Positions 22,872 through 33,773 of a DNA stretch of 33,776 bases are shown one piece after another; position 1 is the first letter of the stretch, and each line of letters begins with the position of its first letter. The notes under the pieces are model-generated. The model was not told the origin of the DNA. It did no database searches and was given only the letters and a program-made list of their open reading frames with translations. The position numbers were made by a program, and so were the translations under genes. The stretch comes from DATCJU01 sp036562635 (GTDB lineage Bacteria; Actinomycetota; Actinomycetes; Mycobacteriales; Pseudonocardiaceae): NCBI GenBank assembly GCA_036562635.1, contig DATCJU010000007.1, positions 1 to 33,776 on the forward strand, in the 5' to 3' direction.

Positions 22872-23561
22872 TCAGTGACCGACGCCGTACACGCCGCGAG
22901 CGTCGTCCCGGATCACCTGGCCGAGCTGCAGTTCGACCACGCGGCGGCGCATCGAGTCGACGATCGAGTGGTCGTGGGTGGCCATCACGACCGTGGTGCC
23001 GGTGCGGTTGATGCGCTCCAGCAGCAGCATGATGTCCTGGCTCGTGTCCGGGTCGAGGTTTCCGGTGGGCTCGTCGGCCAGGAGCAGCAGCGGCCGGTTC
23101 ACGAAGGCTCGGGCGATGGCGACGCGCTGCTGTTCACCACCGGACAGTTCGTGGGGCATGCGGTCGGCCTTGCCTTCCAGACCGACCAGCTCGAGCACCT
23201 CGGGCACCACCTTCTTGATGGTGTGCCGCGGTTTGCCGATGACCTCCAGGGCGAAGGCGACGTTCTCGGCAACCGTCTTGTTCTGCAGCAGCCGGAAGTC
23301 CTGGAACACGCACCCGATCCGCTGGCGGAGCTTGGGCACCCGACGGCGGGGGAGCTTGGCCACGTTCCAGTCGGCCACGAAGACCGAGCCCTTGTCAGGG
23401 ACCTCCTCGCGCAGCAGCAGGCGCAGGAAGGTGGATTTACCGGACCCGGACGGGCCGATCAGGAACACGAACTCGCCCTTGTCCACATGGACGGAGACGT
23501 CCTGCAGTGCAGGCCGGGTCGAGGTCTTGTAGACCTTGGTGACGTGCTCGAGCCGGATCAC
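22872..23561 (-). CDS. ftsE: Cell division ATP-binding protein FtsE
   Basis: This 229-residue ABC ATPase has Walker A in GPSGSGKSTF (about 36-45), the Q-loop in CVFQDFRLL, the signature LSGGEQQR and Walker B LLLADEP. The switch histidine is in MATHDHSIV. It powers FtsX during division. The GTG at 23561 gives the conserved start of the family (MIRLEHVTKVYK); an ATG at 23621 would add 20 non-homologous residues. A TAGACT hexamer at 23570-23575 ends 8 bases before the GTG, so the gene may be leaderless or nearly so. The 233-base gap upstream also holds an imperfect dyad at 23614-23641 (ATGATC and GATCAT). Confidence 0.97.
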   Translation of the reverse strand: MIRLEHVTKVYKTSTRPALQDVSVHVDKGEFVFLIGPSGSGKSTFLRLLLREEVPDKGSVFVADWNVAKLPRRRVPKLRQRIGCVFQDFRLLQNKTVAENVAFALEVIGKPRHTIKKVVPEVLELVGLEGKADRMPHELSGGEQQRVAIARAFVNRPLLLLADEPTGNLDPDTSQDIMLLLERINRTGTTVVMATHDHSIVDSMRRRVVELQLGQVIRDDARGVYGVGH

Positions 23562-23750
23562 GAGGCGCGAGTCTACCTGCGGCCGTTCGGCGGATCTCAG
23601 CTCACCCACAGGGATGATCAAGTAACCCCGTTATCGATCATGGGTGATCGGCCGAGACCGGCTGGAATCTCATTCGGGTGAATTTGCCGCCGCCACGCCC
23701 GAAATCACTCCACCGAGGGAAGAGCCGGGGAGACCAACGGTGATCACGAC

Positions 23751-23784
23751 GACGCCCGCCCCGGGTCCCTCCGGAGCGGGCGTC
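23751..23784 (-). terminator. Terminator after prfB
   Basis: GACGCCCGC (23751-23759) and GCGGGCGTC (23776-23784) are perfect 9-bp arms, with CCGG blocks in the loop that may pair again. It lies 10 bases past the prfB stop and separates prfB from ftsE. Confidence 0.75.
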
Positions 23785-23794
23785 GGACGCGTCC

Positions 23795-24910
23795 TCACCC
23801 CGCCTGCTGCTGTTGCTGCTGACGCCGCCAGCGGATACCCGCCTCCAGGAAGTCGTCGATCTCCCCGTCGAGCACCGCGGACGGGTTGCCCACCTCGTAC
23901 TCGGTGCGCAGGTCCTTGACCATCTGGTAGGGGTGCAGCACGTAGGAGCGCATCTGGTTGCCCCAGCTCGTGCCGCCGTCACCCTTCAGCGCGTCGATCT
24001 TGGCCCGCTCCTCCTGCCGGCGCAGCTCCAACAGCTTGGCCTGCAGCACCGCCATCGCCGTGGCCTTGTTCTGCAGCTGCGAGCGCTCGTTCTGGCAGGA
24101 GACGACGATGCCGGTCGGGATGTGGGTGATCCGCACCGCCGAGTCGGTGGTGTTCACGCCCTGCCCACCCGGGCCGGAGGACCGGTAGACATCGATCCGC
24201 AGGTCCTTCTCGTCGATCTCGACGTGGTCGGACTGCTCGACGACCGGGATGACCTCGACCCCGGCGAAGGAGGTCTGGCGACGCCCCTGGTTGTCGAACG
24301 GCGAGATACGCACCAGACGGTGGGTGCCCTGCTCGACGGACAGGGTGCCGTAGGCGAACGGCGCCTTCACCTGGAAGGTGGCCGACTTGATGCCCGCCTC
24401 CTCGGCGTAGGAGACGTCGTAGACCTCCACCGGGTAGCCGTGGCGCTCCGCCCAGCGGAGGTACATGCGCATCAACATCTCGGCGAAGTCCGCCGCGTCC
24501 ACCCCACCGGCCTCGGCGCGCACGGTGACGAGTGCCTCCCGCTCGTCGTACTCACCGGAGAGCAGGGTGCGCACCTCCAGGGAGGAGATGTCGGCCCGCA
24601 GCCGCCGACGCTCCTCGTCGGCCTCGGCCAGGCTCGACTCGTCCCCCTCGTCCTCGGCCAGTTCGTAGAGCACGCCGAGGTCGTCCAGCCGCTGCCGCAA
24701 CTCGGTGACGCGGCGCAGCTCGGCCTGCCGGTGGGACAACTGGCTCGTCACCCGCTGGGCGTTCGCCTGGTCGTCCCACAGGTCGGGACGGGCGGCCTCC
24801 GCCTCCAGCTCCTCGATCTCGCGGCGCAGCTTGTCGAGGTCCATCACCGCCTCGATGTTGGCAAGGGTGGCGGCGAGGTCCTTCAGGTCGGCTGCGACGT
24901 CCGGATTCAC
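23795..24910 (-). CDS. prfB: Peptide chain release factor 2 (RF2)
   Basis: This 371-residue factor releases peptides at UAA and UGA. The stop-reading tripeptide SPF is in VRISPFDNQGRR and the catalytic GGQ is in SSGPGGQGVNTTDSAVR. The N-terminal helical domain (VNPDVAADLKDLAATLANIE) is normal. There is no in-frame UGA or shift site near the start, as expected for actinobacteria, which lack the programmed frameshift of enterobacterial prfB. The protein ends in a run of Gln after WRRQ. GTG 24910 is set by homology. A TACCCT hexamer (24918-24923) ends 7 bases before it, so the gene may be leaderless. ftsE follows after a terminator. Confidence 0.97.
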   Translation of the reverse strand: MNPDVAADLKDLAATLANIEAVMDLDKLRREIEELEAEAARPDLWDDQANAQRVTSQLSHRQAELRRVTELRQRLDDLGVLYELAEDEGDESSLAEADEERRRLRADISSLEVRTLLSGEYDEREALVTVRAEAGGVDAADFAEMLMRMYLRWAERHGYPVEVYDVSYAEEAGIKSATFQVKAPFAYGTLSVEQGTHRLVRISPFDNQGRRQTSFAGVEVIPVVEQSDHVEIDEKDLRIDVYRSSGPGGQGVNTTDSAVRITHIPTGIVVSCQNERSQLQNKATAMAVLQAKLLELRRQEERAKIDALKGDGGTSWGNQMRSYVLHPYQMVKDLRTEYEVGNPSAVLDGEIDDFLEAGIRWRRQQQQQQAG

Positions 24911-25038
24911 AGTACTGAGGGTACGGCAGGGGGTCGGCGGGGCCGTCGTGGACGCCCCCCTTTCCCGGACCGGTCCGCCCCACCCGGCGCCGACCGGTCG
25001 CTCCCCTGCTCGGCACCAGCGGGACCGGGGCGGAGGGA

Positions 25039-25539
25039 TCAGCGTGGCAGCGCGTCCAACAGTCGGATGACGGCACGCACGTGGGCGACGGCGAAGTCCG
25101 CCGCCGCCTTGGCGTAGGGGTCGTCGGCGACGGCCTTGGACTTGGCCTTGAGCTCGTCGAGCAGGGGCAGGTAGGCCTCCCTGGCTCCGTCGATGAGCCT
25201 GCTCCGCTGCTTGGGAGTGAGGGCTCCGGAGTGCACCAGGCGCAGGATGAGCGGACTGCGCACCGGATCCGGCTCGGGCGGGGTGTTCAACCACGCCTTG
25301 AAGGCGCGCTTGCCGGCGGCGGTGATGACGTACTGCTGACTGGAACGCGGCCCCTGTTTGCCCAGCCGGAGCAGGCCCGCCTCGGCCAGTGCGGGCAGTT
25401 CGCGGTACACCTGGCTGCGCGTGACGCTGAAGAAGCCCCCGAACCGCTCTCTGGCGGCCGCCACCAGCTGGCCCCCGGTCATGGGGCCCTCGTGCAGCAG
25501 GCCCAACAGGGCCGCGGCCGTGGCGTTCAGCTCGGACAC
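25039..25539 (-). CDS. PadR family transcriptional regulator
   Basis: This 166-residue regulator has the PadR winged helix: LLGLLHEGPMTGGQLVAAA, then SVTRSQVYRELPALAEAGLL and a wing ending QQYVITAAGKRAF. A helical C-terminal dimerisation segment of the Vir_C type follows (LLDELKAKSKAVADDPYAK). PadR proteins mostly repress a nearby transporter or degradation gene and often themselves. The GTG at 25539 is set by homology (VSELNATAAALL). Upstream there are at least three GTCCAC-type dyads, probable operator sites. It is divergent from the peptide ABC operon, so that operon is a candidate target, but only by position. Confidence 0.85.
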   Translation of the reverse strand: MSELNATAAALLGLLHEGPMTGGQLVAAARERFGGFFSVTRSQVYRELPALAEAGLLRLGKQGPRSSQQYVITAAGKRAFKAWLNTPPEPDPVRSPLILRLVHSGALTPKQRSRLIDGAREAYLPLLDELKAKSKAVADDPYAKAAADFAVAHVRAVIRLLDALPR

Positions 25540-25569
25540 ACCCCCACGGTGCCACGGTTCGCACACCCT

Positions 25570-25650
25570 GTCCACAGTGGCCGGGAAGCTCGTCCACAGT
25601 GGCCCCACCCGCCCCACCAGCGACGAAGGCCCGTCGTCCACCAGGTGGAC
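25570..25650. promoter_or_regulatory. Series of GTCCAC dyads upstream of the PadR gene
   Basis: GTCCACAGTGGCC occurs at 25570-25582 and again at 25592-25604, exactly 22 bp apart (two helical turns). A longer dyad GTCCACC-A-GGTGGAC lies at 25636-25650, about 45 bp further. All share a CCAC-A-GTGG or CCACC-A-GGTGG core. They lie 31 to 111 bases before the PadR start. They may bind PadR itself. Confidence 0.5.
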
Positions 25651-25821
25651 ACCCGGAAGGGGGACCCGCCAAGCTACACAGGGTGAATAAACCCCCGCCA
25701 ACGCCCCGAGTAATCACTAAATTGCGCTACGGAACAGTAACAACGCGAACAATATTTCGCCACCGGGCGCAACGAGGCGTACCGTCCCCGCCAATCGACC
25801 CTAGCGGCCTGCCCCCACGGC

Positions 25822-25835
25822 GGCACTAACGTGCC
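25822..25835 (+). promoter_or_regulatory. Possible promoter/operator of the peptide ABC operon
   Basis: TAACGT (25827-25832) fits TANNNT. It lies within the perfect hairpin GGCAC-TAAC-GTGCC. The start codon of the first permease is 61 bases on, behind GAGGGGGA. No -35 is clear. The gap 25651-25821 is less GC-rich, with AATAAAC and AATATTTC stretches, and has no gene. Confidence 0.35.
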
Positions 25836-25895
25836 TTGCGTTCGTGGACCTGCGGGCCACAGGGCTCGTCGACGGTGTGTGAGAGGGGGACCCGG

Positions 25896-26870
25896 GTGAC
25901 CGGATTCCTGCTACGACGGTTGGCCAACTACGTCGTGCTGTGCCTGGCTGCCACCTTCCTGGCCTTCAGCCTCGCCTCGCTGACGTTCAACCCGCTGGCC
26001 AAGCTCAACGAACGGAACCCGCCGCCGCCGGCAGCGGTCATCGAGACCAAGCGCCAGGAGCTGAACCTGGACAAGCCGATCCCCGAACGGTTCGTCAACT
26101 GGTTCGGCGGCGTGGTGCAGGGGGACTTCGGCCGCACCGTCACCGACCAGACCATCACCGACGAGCTCGGTCGGCGGGTCGGTGTGAGCCTGCGCCTCTT
26201 CCTGATCGGCACCGTGGTCGGCGTGGTGCTCGGCGTGCTGATCGGCGTGGTCAGCGCGATACGCCAGTACCGGTTCAGCGACTACTTCGCCACACTGTTC
26301 TCGTTCGTGGTGCTGTCCACACCGGTGTTCCTGCTCGGCACCTTGCTCAAGTTCGGTGCGCTGCAACTCAACGAGGCCACCGGAACCACGATCCTCTACT
26401 TCACCGGCGAGGCCACCCCTGGCTTCCAGGGCAGTTGGGGTGCTGCCCTGCTCGACCGACTGCAACACCTGGTGTTGCCCACCCTGGCCATCGCGCTCGG
26501 CCAGATCGCCTACTACAGCCGCTACCAGCGCAGCGCCATGCTCGACGTGCTCGGCAGCGACTTCCTGCGCACCGCCCAGGCCAAGGGCCTGACCCGGCGC
26601 AAGGCCCTGTTCAAGCACGGCCTGCGCACGGCACTGATCCCGATGGCCACCCTGTTCGCCTTCGGGTTCGGCCTGCTCATCACCGGCGGAACCTTCACCG
26701 AGCGGATCTTCGGCTGGTACGGGATGGGCGACTGGCTCGTCTACGGCGTCGAACAGCAGGACACCAACATCGTGGCCACGGTGACCCTGTTCGTCGCGGT
26801 GCTGGTGCTGTTCTCCGGGTGGTTGTCCGACGTGCTCTACGCCGCGCTCGACCCGCGCGTGCGGATCTGA
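25896..26870 (+). CDS. Oligo/dipeptide ABC transporter permease (OppB/DppB-like)
   Basis: This 324-residue permease begins with a membrane helix (LLRRLANYVVLCLAATFLAF) and a periplasmic loop, then five more helices. The ABC permease EAA-type motif sits in GSDFLRTAQAKGLTRRKALFKHGLRTALIP. Length and layout fit the OppB/DppB/NikB group, which with an OppC-type partner forms the channel for peptides or nickel. Here a peptide substrate is likely, given the family-5 binding protein encoded at the end of the operon. The GTG at 25896 follows GAGGGGGA 7 bases before it. The second permease gene starts 16 bases after its stop. Confidence 0.93.
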   Translation: MTGFLLRRLANYVVLCLAATFLAFSLASLTFNPLAKLNERNPPPPAAVIETKRQELNLDKPIPERFVNWFGGVVQGDFGRTVTDQTITDELGRRVGVSLRLFLIGTVVGVVLGVLIGVVSAIRQYRFSDYFATLFSFVVLSTPVFLLGTLLKFGALQLNEATGTTILYFTGEATPGFQGSWGAALLDRLQHLVLPTLAIALGQIAYYSRYQRSAMLDVLGSDFLRTAQAKGLTRRKALFKHGLRTALIPMATLFAFGFGLLITGGTFTERIFGWYGMGDWLVYGVEQQDTNIVATVTLFVAVLVLFSGWLSDVLYAALDPRVRI

Positions 26871-26886
26871 GGCTGGGAGGCGAACC

Positions 26887-27896
26887 GTGTCCGTCACCTT
26901 GAACGAGGCCGACTCCAGCGGCACCACCGGTGCCGGGACCGGCGCCCCGGTCGAGACCACCGTGGAGCCGGGCCGTGCCGCCGGCCGGGGCCAGCTGGTC
27001 GTCCGGCGCTTCCTGCGCAACAAGCTGGCCCTGTTCGGCCTGCTGGTCATCGTGCTGCTCTACGCCATGGCGTTCGTCGCCCCCACGTTCGCGCCGTGGG
27101 ACTACAAGCAGCAGGACTACAGCGCGTTCCTGCAGCCGCCGAGCAGCAGCCACTGGTTCGGCACCACCCAGATCGGCGAGGACGTGTTCGCGCAGACCAT
27201 GCGCGGCCTGCAGAAGTCGCTCACCATCGGTCTGCTGGTCGGCCTGATCTCCACCTTCGTCGCCGCCGCGGTCGGCGCCACCGCCGGTTACTTCGGCGGC
27301 TGGGTGGACCGGGTGCTGATGTGGGTGGTCGACCTGCTGCTGGTGCTGCCGTCGTTCCTGATCATCGCCATCGCCAGCCCCGCGTTCCGCGGCAAGTCCT
27401 GGCTGCTGTTCGTGGTGCTGCTCGCCGCGTTCAGCTGGATGATCACCGCACGCATCGTGCGCGGTATGACACTCACCCTCAAGGAGCGGGAGTTCGTCAA
27501 GGCGGCCCGGTTCATGGGCCAGTCCTCCTGGCGGATCATCGCCAAGCACATCGTGCCGAACATGGCGTCACTGCTGATCATCGACGCGACCATCAACGTG
27601 GGCTCCGCCGTGCTCTCCGAGACGGGTCTGAGCTACTTCGGCTTCGGTGTCCAACCGCCGGACGTCTCCCTCGGCACCCTGATCGCCGACGGCAGCCGTA
27701 CCGCGCTGACCTTCCCCTGGCTGTTCCTGTTCGCCGGTGGGCTGCTGATCCTCGCCGTGCTCTCGGTCAACTTCATCGGCGACGGGCTGCGGGACGCCCT
27801 GGACCCCAGCTCGACCAGGGGGCGCCGGATCAAGGAGCCCAAGAAGAAGCGCGAGCGTGCCGCCGACCGCACCGAGAACACCGCAGGAGCCACCGC

Positions 27897-27900
<4 letters not shown>
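26887..27900 (+). CDS. Oligo/dipeptide ABC transporter permease (OppC/DppC-like)
   Basis: This 337-residue permease has a long polar N-terminus rich in Gly/Thr/Glu. A first helix follows at about 46-66 (LALFGLLVIVLLYAMAFVAP), then a periplasmic loop with HWFGTTQIGEDVF, which is conserved in OppC, then five helices. The ABC motif is in KEREFVKAARFMGQSSWRIIAKHIVPN. The C-terminus is a basic cytoplasmic tail. It pairs with the OppB-like protein encoded just upstream. The GTG at 26887 has GGGAGG about 7 bases before it. Its stop overlaps the ATG of the ATPase gene as ATGA, so translation is coupled. Confidence 0.94.
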
Positions 27901-30044
<2,144 letters not shown>

Positions 30045-30121
30045 CGACGCGCCTCGCTCCCGCTCCGTGGTGGGCAGGCGCACCGGGTGGACCCGGCACG
30101 AGGAGGCGACGCACCGTCGCG

Positions 30122-30135
30122 GTCCCTCGTGGGAC
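30122..30135 (+). terminator. Small hairpin between ATPase and binding-protein genes
   Basis: GTCCC-TCGT-GGGAC forms a 5-bp stem with a 4-base loop in the 162-base gap. It may weaken read-through or protect RNA ends. No promoter of its own for the next gene is clear. Confidence 0.3.
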
Positions 30136-30206
30136 ACCACCCGAACAACCAGGCCTCGCGTCGCTGGAGGGCAGTCGACGCGATTCTCCCCCGAAAGGAA
30201 GTGACC

Positions 30207-31895
30207 GTGGTTCGAGCACCTCGCAGGTGGCTCGCACTCGCCGCCCCGGTTCTGGCCGCCAGCCTCGTGCTGTCGGCTTGCGGCGGCGGTGAGAGCGGCA
30301 ACAACCAGTCCGCGCCCAAGGCGGAGGACGTCGGCAAGAACGACATCAACCCGGTCGATCCGGCTCAGCTCAAGGACGGTGGGGACTTCCACTGGCCGCT
30401 GACCGGTATGCCGCCGAACTTCAACTACCACCACCTCGACGGCAGCGAGCTGGACAACTGGGAGGTCATGGCCGCCCTCATGCCGACCCCGATGGACGCG
30501 GGGGCGGACGGTGTGGCCCAGCCCGATCCGGACTACCTGACCTCGGCCGAGGTCACCAGCACCGACCCGCAGGTCATCACCTACAAGATCAACCCGAAGG
30601 CCAAGTGGTCGGACGGCACGCCCATCACCTGGGAGGACTTCCAGGCCCAGTGGCAGGCGCTGAACGGCACCAACCCCGCCTTCGTGGTGTCCAGCACCAC
30701 CGGCTACGAGGACATCGAGAAGGTGGAGAAGGGGGCCGACGACCTCGAGGTCAAGGTCACCTTCAAGAACAAGTTCTCCGACTGGAAGTCGCTGTTCACC
30801 CCGCTCTACCCGAAGTCGACGAACACCGACCCCGAGGTGTTCAACAAGGGCTGGGTGGAGCAGGTTCCGGTGTCCGCCGGTCCGTTCAAGTTCGAGAGCA
30901 TCGACAAGACCGCCAAGACCATCACGCTGGTCCGCGACGAGAACTGGTGGGGCGCCAAGCCCAAGCTGGACCGGATCATCTACCGGGCGATCCCGGTGGA
31001 CGCCGCGGCCGACGCGCTGGCCAACGGTGAGATCGACTTCCTCGACGTCGGCCCGAGCCTGAACGACTTCACCCGGGCCCAGTCGATGCAGGGCATCGTG
31101 CTCCGCCAGGCGATGGCGCCGAACTTCCGGCACATCACCTTCAACGGTGCCAAGGGCTCGATCCTCGAGGACGAGCAGCTGCGCATCGCCATCCAGAAGG
31201 GCATCAACCGGGAAGTCATCGCCAAGGCGATGATCGGCCAGCTGATCCCGGACGCCAAGCCGCTGAACAACCACATCTTCGTCGAGGGCCTCAAGGGCTA
31301 CCAGGACAACGCCCAGATCGTGGCCTACAACCCCGAAGAGGCCAAGAAGATGCTGGACGACCTCGGCTGGAAGCTGGAGGGCGACGTCCGCAAGAAGGAC
31401 GGCAAGGAGCTGGTCATCCGCGACGTCATCCCGACCCAGGTGGCGACCAGCGCCCAGGAGGCCAAGCAGGTCCAGCAGCAGCTGGCCGAGATCGGTGTGA
31501 AGGTGGAGATCGTCACCGTCCCGTCGGACGACTTCTTCGAGAAGCACGTCAACGTCGGTGACTTCGACATCACCCACTTCTCCTGGATCGGCACCCCGTA
31601 CCCGGTCAGCTCCAAGGGCTCGATCTACGGCCTGACCGAGGGCGAGACCAAGCAGAACTTCGGTCGGATCAGCAACGAGCGGATCAACGAGCTGTTCGCG
31701 CAGGCCCGTGCCGAGCTGGACGAGGACAAGAAGATCGAGCTGGCCAACGAGATCGACAAGGAGATCTGGAAGACCGGCCACTCGCTGCTGCTCTACCAGC
31801 GGCCGAACATCATCGCGGTGAAGGAGAACGTGGCCAACTTCGGCGCGTTCGGCTTCGCCGACACGGACTACACCAAGATCGGCTTCATCAAGTGA
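30207..31895 (+). CDS. Peptide ABC transporter substrate-binding lipoprotein (family 5)
   Basis: This 562-residue precursor starts VRAPRRWLALAAPVLAASLV and has the lipobox LSAC at about 25-28, then GGGESG, so it is a secreted lipoprotein anchored by its cysteine. The mature part is a family-5 extracellular solute-binding protein of the DppA/OppA type: KWSDGTPITWEDFQAQWQAL is the family signature, followed by the usual two-lobed fold and LNNHIF. It delivers peptides to the permeases encoded upstream. GTG 30207 is chosen over GTG 30201 because AAGGA is then correctly spaced. A binding-protein gene as last gene of the operon is less common than first. A strong terminator follows. Confidence 0.94.
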   Translation: MVRAPRRWLALAAPVLAASLVLSACGGGESGNNQSAPKAEDVGKNDINPVDPAQLKDGGDFHWPLTGMPPNFNYHHLDGSELDNWEVMAALMPTPMDAGADGVAQPDPDYLTSAEVTSTDPQVITYKINPKAKWSDGTPITWEDFQAQWQALNGTNPAFVVSSTTGYEDIEKVEKGADDLEVKVTFKNKFSDWKSLFTPLYPKSTNTDPEVFNKGWVEQVPVSAGPFKFESIDKTAKTITLVRDENWWGAKPKLDRIIYRAIPVDAAADALANGEIDFLDVGPSLNDFTRAQSMQGIVLRQAMAPNFRHITFNGAKGSILEDEQLRIAIQKGINREVIAKAMIGQLIPDAKPLNNHIFVEGLKGYQDNAQIVAYNPEEAKKMLDDLGWKLEGDVRKKDGKELVIRDVIPTQVATSAQEAKQVQQQLAEIGVKVEIVTVPSDDFFEKHVNVGDFDITHFSWIGTPYPVSSKGSIYGLTEGETKQNFGRISNERINELFAQARAELDEDKKIELANEIDKEIWKTGHSLLLYQRPNIIAVKENVANFGAFGFADTDYTKIGFIK

Positions 31896-31921
31896 GCTGA
31901 TCGGCGGTAGCCGTCACGTCA

Positions 31922-31952
31922 CGGGGCCCGCGGACGCCGTCCGCGGGCCCCG
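31922..31952 (+). terminator. Terminator of the peptide ABC operon
   Basis: CGGGGCCCGCGGAC (31922-31935) and GTCCGCGGGCCCCG (31939-31952) are perfect 14-bp arms around GCC, 26 bases past the stop codon. Confidence 0.9.
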
Positions 31953-32046
31953 CTGCGTTCCCGTCTCCCCCGGCCGGACCGCCGGAACGACACCGACGAC
32001 CCACCCCAGCGGTTCGGCCCCGTCCCGCACAGGTGAGGATGAGCCC

Positions 32047-32997
32047 GTGGCCACCACCCCATCGTCCGGTTCGTCCGGACTGCTCCGGATCCGTGCCGTC
32101 CGTCACGTCCTGCTCACCACGGCCGTCGCACTGGCCGTCTGTGCCGTCGTGGCCGTGCTGTCCTGGCGGTCCGGGACCCAGGCCCGCGCCGAGCTGGACC
32201 CGCTCACCGGCCGCGCCGTGGGCGAGGTGGTGGCCGTCGACCGGAACATCGTGCGGGTCCGTTGGACACCACCGGGCGGGGAACAGCGCGAGGTGGAGGT
32301 ACCGCTCGCGGTCAGCCCGCCCCCGGTGGGCACCCGGGCGGAGGTCGCCTACGACCCTGCCCGCCCGGAACACGCGATCGTTCCCGGAGCCGAGCTGATC
32401 GCCCAGGTCGACCGGGCGGCGAGCGGCGTGGTGTTCCCTGCCCTGGTGGCCGTGGTGCTGCTCGGCACGGTGGGCTGGCAGCTAGTCAGCCGGGCCAGGG
32501 CGGCACGGCGGCCGGTGCGGACCGCGGTGGTGCGCCGGGTGCGGGTGCAGTCCGGTCTGCTCGCCCGGTCGTGGCTGGAGCTGGAGAAGACCCCACAGCG
32601 GTGGATCCCGGTGCACTTCGACCCGGTGCTGGTCACCCTGCCCGCCCCCACCCGGGTGCGGCTGCACGGTGACCCGCTCCACGACCGGCTGGTCGCGGTG
32701 GAGGCCGACGGGGTGCTGCTGTACCCCTCCGGACCGGTCCGGGCGAGCGAACCCCGCGGACGGCGCACCGACTTCCCCAGCCGGCCGGACGACGAGGCAC
32801 CCGCCCGGGCGCAGGCCGCAGGTGCCCTGACACGTCAGCTCCGCACCGACGTGGCGTTCGTGGTGCCGGCGCCGCTGGTCGGACTGTTCTGGGCTTATCT
32901 GGACGGGGGTGGCTTCCCGGTCTGGATCGCCGCCACCGCGATGGCTGCGGCCCTGGGCCTGTGGTGGCCGGCGGTGCGCGGCTCCGACCCCACCTGA
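32047..32997 (+). CDS. DUF3592-like membrane protein
   Basis: This 316-residue protein has a first helix at about 20-41, then a small extracytoplasmic beta-rich domain (GRAVGEVVAVDRNIVRVRWTP and EVPLAVSPPPVGTRAEVAYD). This domain is like the DUF3592 module with its V-x-Y-D-P. A second helix follows at about 128-146, then a soluble region and two helices near the C-terminus (AFVVPAPLVGLFWAYL, then WIAATAMAAALGLWW). Function is unknown. The GTG at 32047 is chosen because no better start lies before the first helix; the ribosome site is weak (GAGGATGAG). It is convergent with the DUF2087 gene, with 6 bases between stops. Confidence 0.7.
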   Translation: MATTPSSGSSGLLRIRAVRHVLLTTAVALAVCAVVAVLSWRSGTQARAELDPLTGRAVGEVVAVDRNIVRVRWTPPGGEQREVEVPLAVSPPPVGTRAEVAYDPARPEHAIVPGAELIAQVDRAASGVVFPALVAVVLLGTVGWQLVSRARAARRPVRTAVVRRVRVQSGLLARSWLELEKTPQRWIPVHFDPVLVTLPAPTRVRLHGDPLHDRLVAVEADGVLLYPSGPVRASEPRGRRTDFPSRPDDEAPARAQAAGALTRQLRTDVAFVVPAPLVGLFWAYLDGGGFPVWIAATAMAAALGLWWPAVRGSDPT

Positions 32998-33003
32998 CGG
33001 TGC

Positions 33004-33561
33004 TCAGCCCAGCACGTCCACCCAGCCGCCGGAGCGCCAGTACTCGCCGTTCTCCCGGGAGAGCAGGCCCTCGTCGATCAGGTAGCGGCGCACCGACACG
33101 TGGTCCGTCTCGCTGTCCCGGCACCACGCACGCAGCACCGCGTCCACCTCTCGTTCGGTGTAGCGCCGACCGGGTTCGAAGGTCTGCACCAGGTGCTCCA
33201 GCACGATCCGGCGGCGCCCCTGTTGTGCCGGCAGCCGCAGCAGACGACCGTCCTGGACGAACGTCCGCACCAGGGCTTCGACCTTCGGGTCGACGTAGCC
33301 GAGCGGCTCCGCGGGCTGGGGCGGTGGCGCCTGTGCCCGCGCGACCTCCTTGAACAGCTCCTCACGCAGCCGGTAGCCCTCGGCGGAGGACTCCACCAGA
33401 CCGCCCCGCTCCAGCCGGCGCAGGGCGCGCAGCACCACCTGCTCCTCCAGTCCGGTGGCCTCGGCCAGTTCGCTGGGCAGCCGTGCTCCCAGCACGAGGG
33501 CGGACGCAACCCGCAGCCGCTCCGGCTCGGCCAGCAAACCGATCAGCTTCTCCGGTGTCAC
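33004..33561 (-). CDS. DUF2087 domain protein with N-terminal helix-turn-helix
   Basis: This 185-residue protein starts with an ArsR-like winged helix (residues about 1-65: LIGLLAEPERLRVASALVLG, then ATGLEEQVVLRALRRLERGG). The DUF2087 domain follows at about 85-180, with VQDGRLLRLPAQQGRRRIVL, LVQTFEPGRRYTEREVDAVL and SVRRYLIDEGLLSRENGEYW. DUF2087 is often fused to regulators and to tRNA- or arsenic-related proteins; its function is unclear. The GTG at 33561 lies 6 bases after a TAACGT hexamer and has no ribosome site, so a leaderless start is likely. It is next to the initiator tRNA gene but shares no visible signal with it. Confidence 0.83.
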   Translation of the reverse strand: MTPEKLIGLLAEPERLRVASALVLGARLPSELAEATGLEEQVVLRALRRLERGGLVESSAEGYRLREELFKEVARAQAPPPQPAEPLGYVDPKVEALVRTFVQDGRLLRLPAQQGRRRIVLEHLVQTFEPGRRYTEREVDAVLRAWCRDSETDHVSVRRYLIDEGLLSRENGEYWRSGGWVDVLG

Positions 33562-33567
33562 GCCCTG

Positions 33568-33573
33568 ACGTTA
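33568..33573 (-). promoter_or_regulatory. -10 element (TAACGT) of the DUF2087 gene
   Basis: TAACGT fits TANNNT and ends 6 bases before GTG 33561. GTGACG 16 bases further upstream is a fair -35. This is the same leaderless layout as at 6404, 8175, 9292 and 18961. Confidence 0.55.
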
Positions 33574-33699
33574 GCCCTCACATTGTGCTCGTCACACCAC
33601 CGCGTGGTGCGGCCTCGGACGTGGGTGGCGTGGTACCGGGGTCGGACACGCCGGAAACGCGGAGAGGCCCGGGCCGAAGCCCAGGCCTCTCACTCCTAG

Positions 33700-33773
33700 T
33701 AGCGGGGGCAGGATTCGAACCTGCGACCTCTGGGTTATGAGCCCAGCGAGCTACCGAGCTGCTCCACCCCGCG
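33700..33773 (-). tRNA. Initiator tRNA-Met(CAT)
   Basis: A 74-base cloverleaf has acceptor CGCGGGG against CCCCGCT, leaving the first pair C-U unpaired, as needed for an initiator. The anticodon stem CTGGG/CCCAG holds the three G-C pairs of initiator tRNAs, with anticodon CAT in loop CTCATAA. The T arm has GCAGGTTCGAATCCTGC. CCA is not encoded. Confidence 0.96.
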
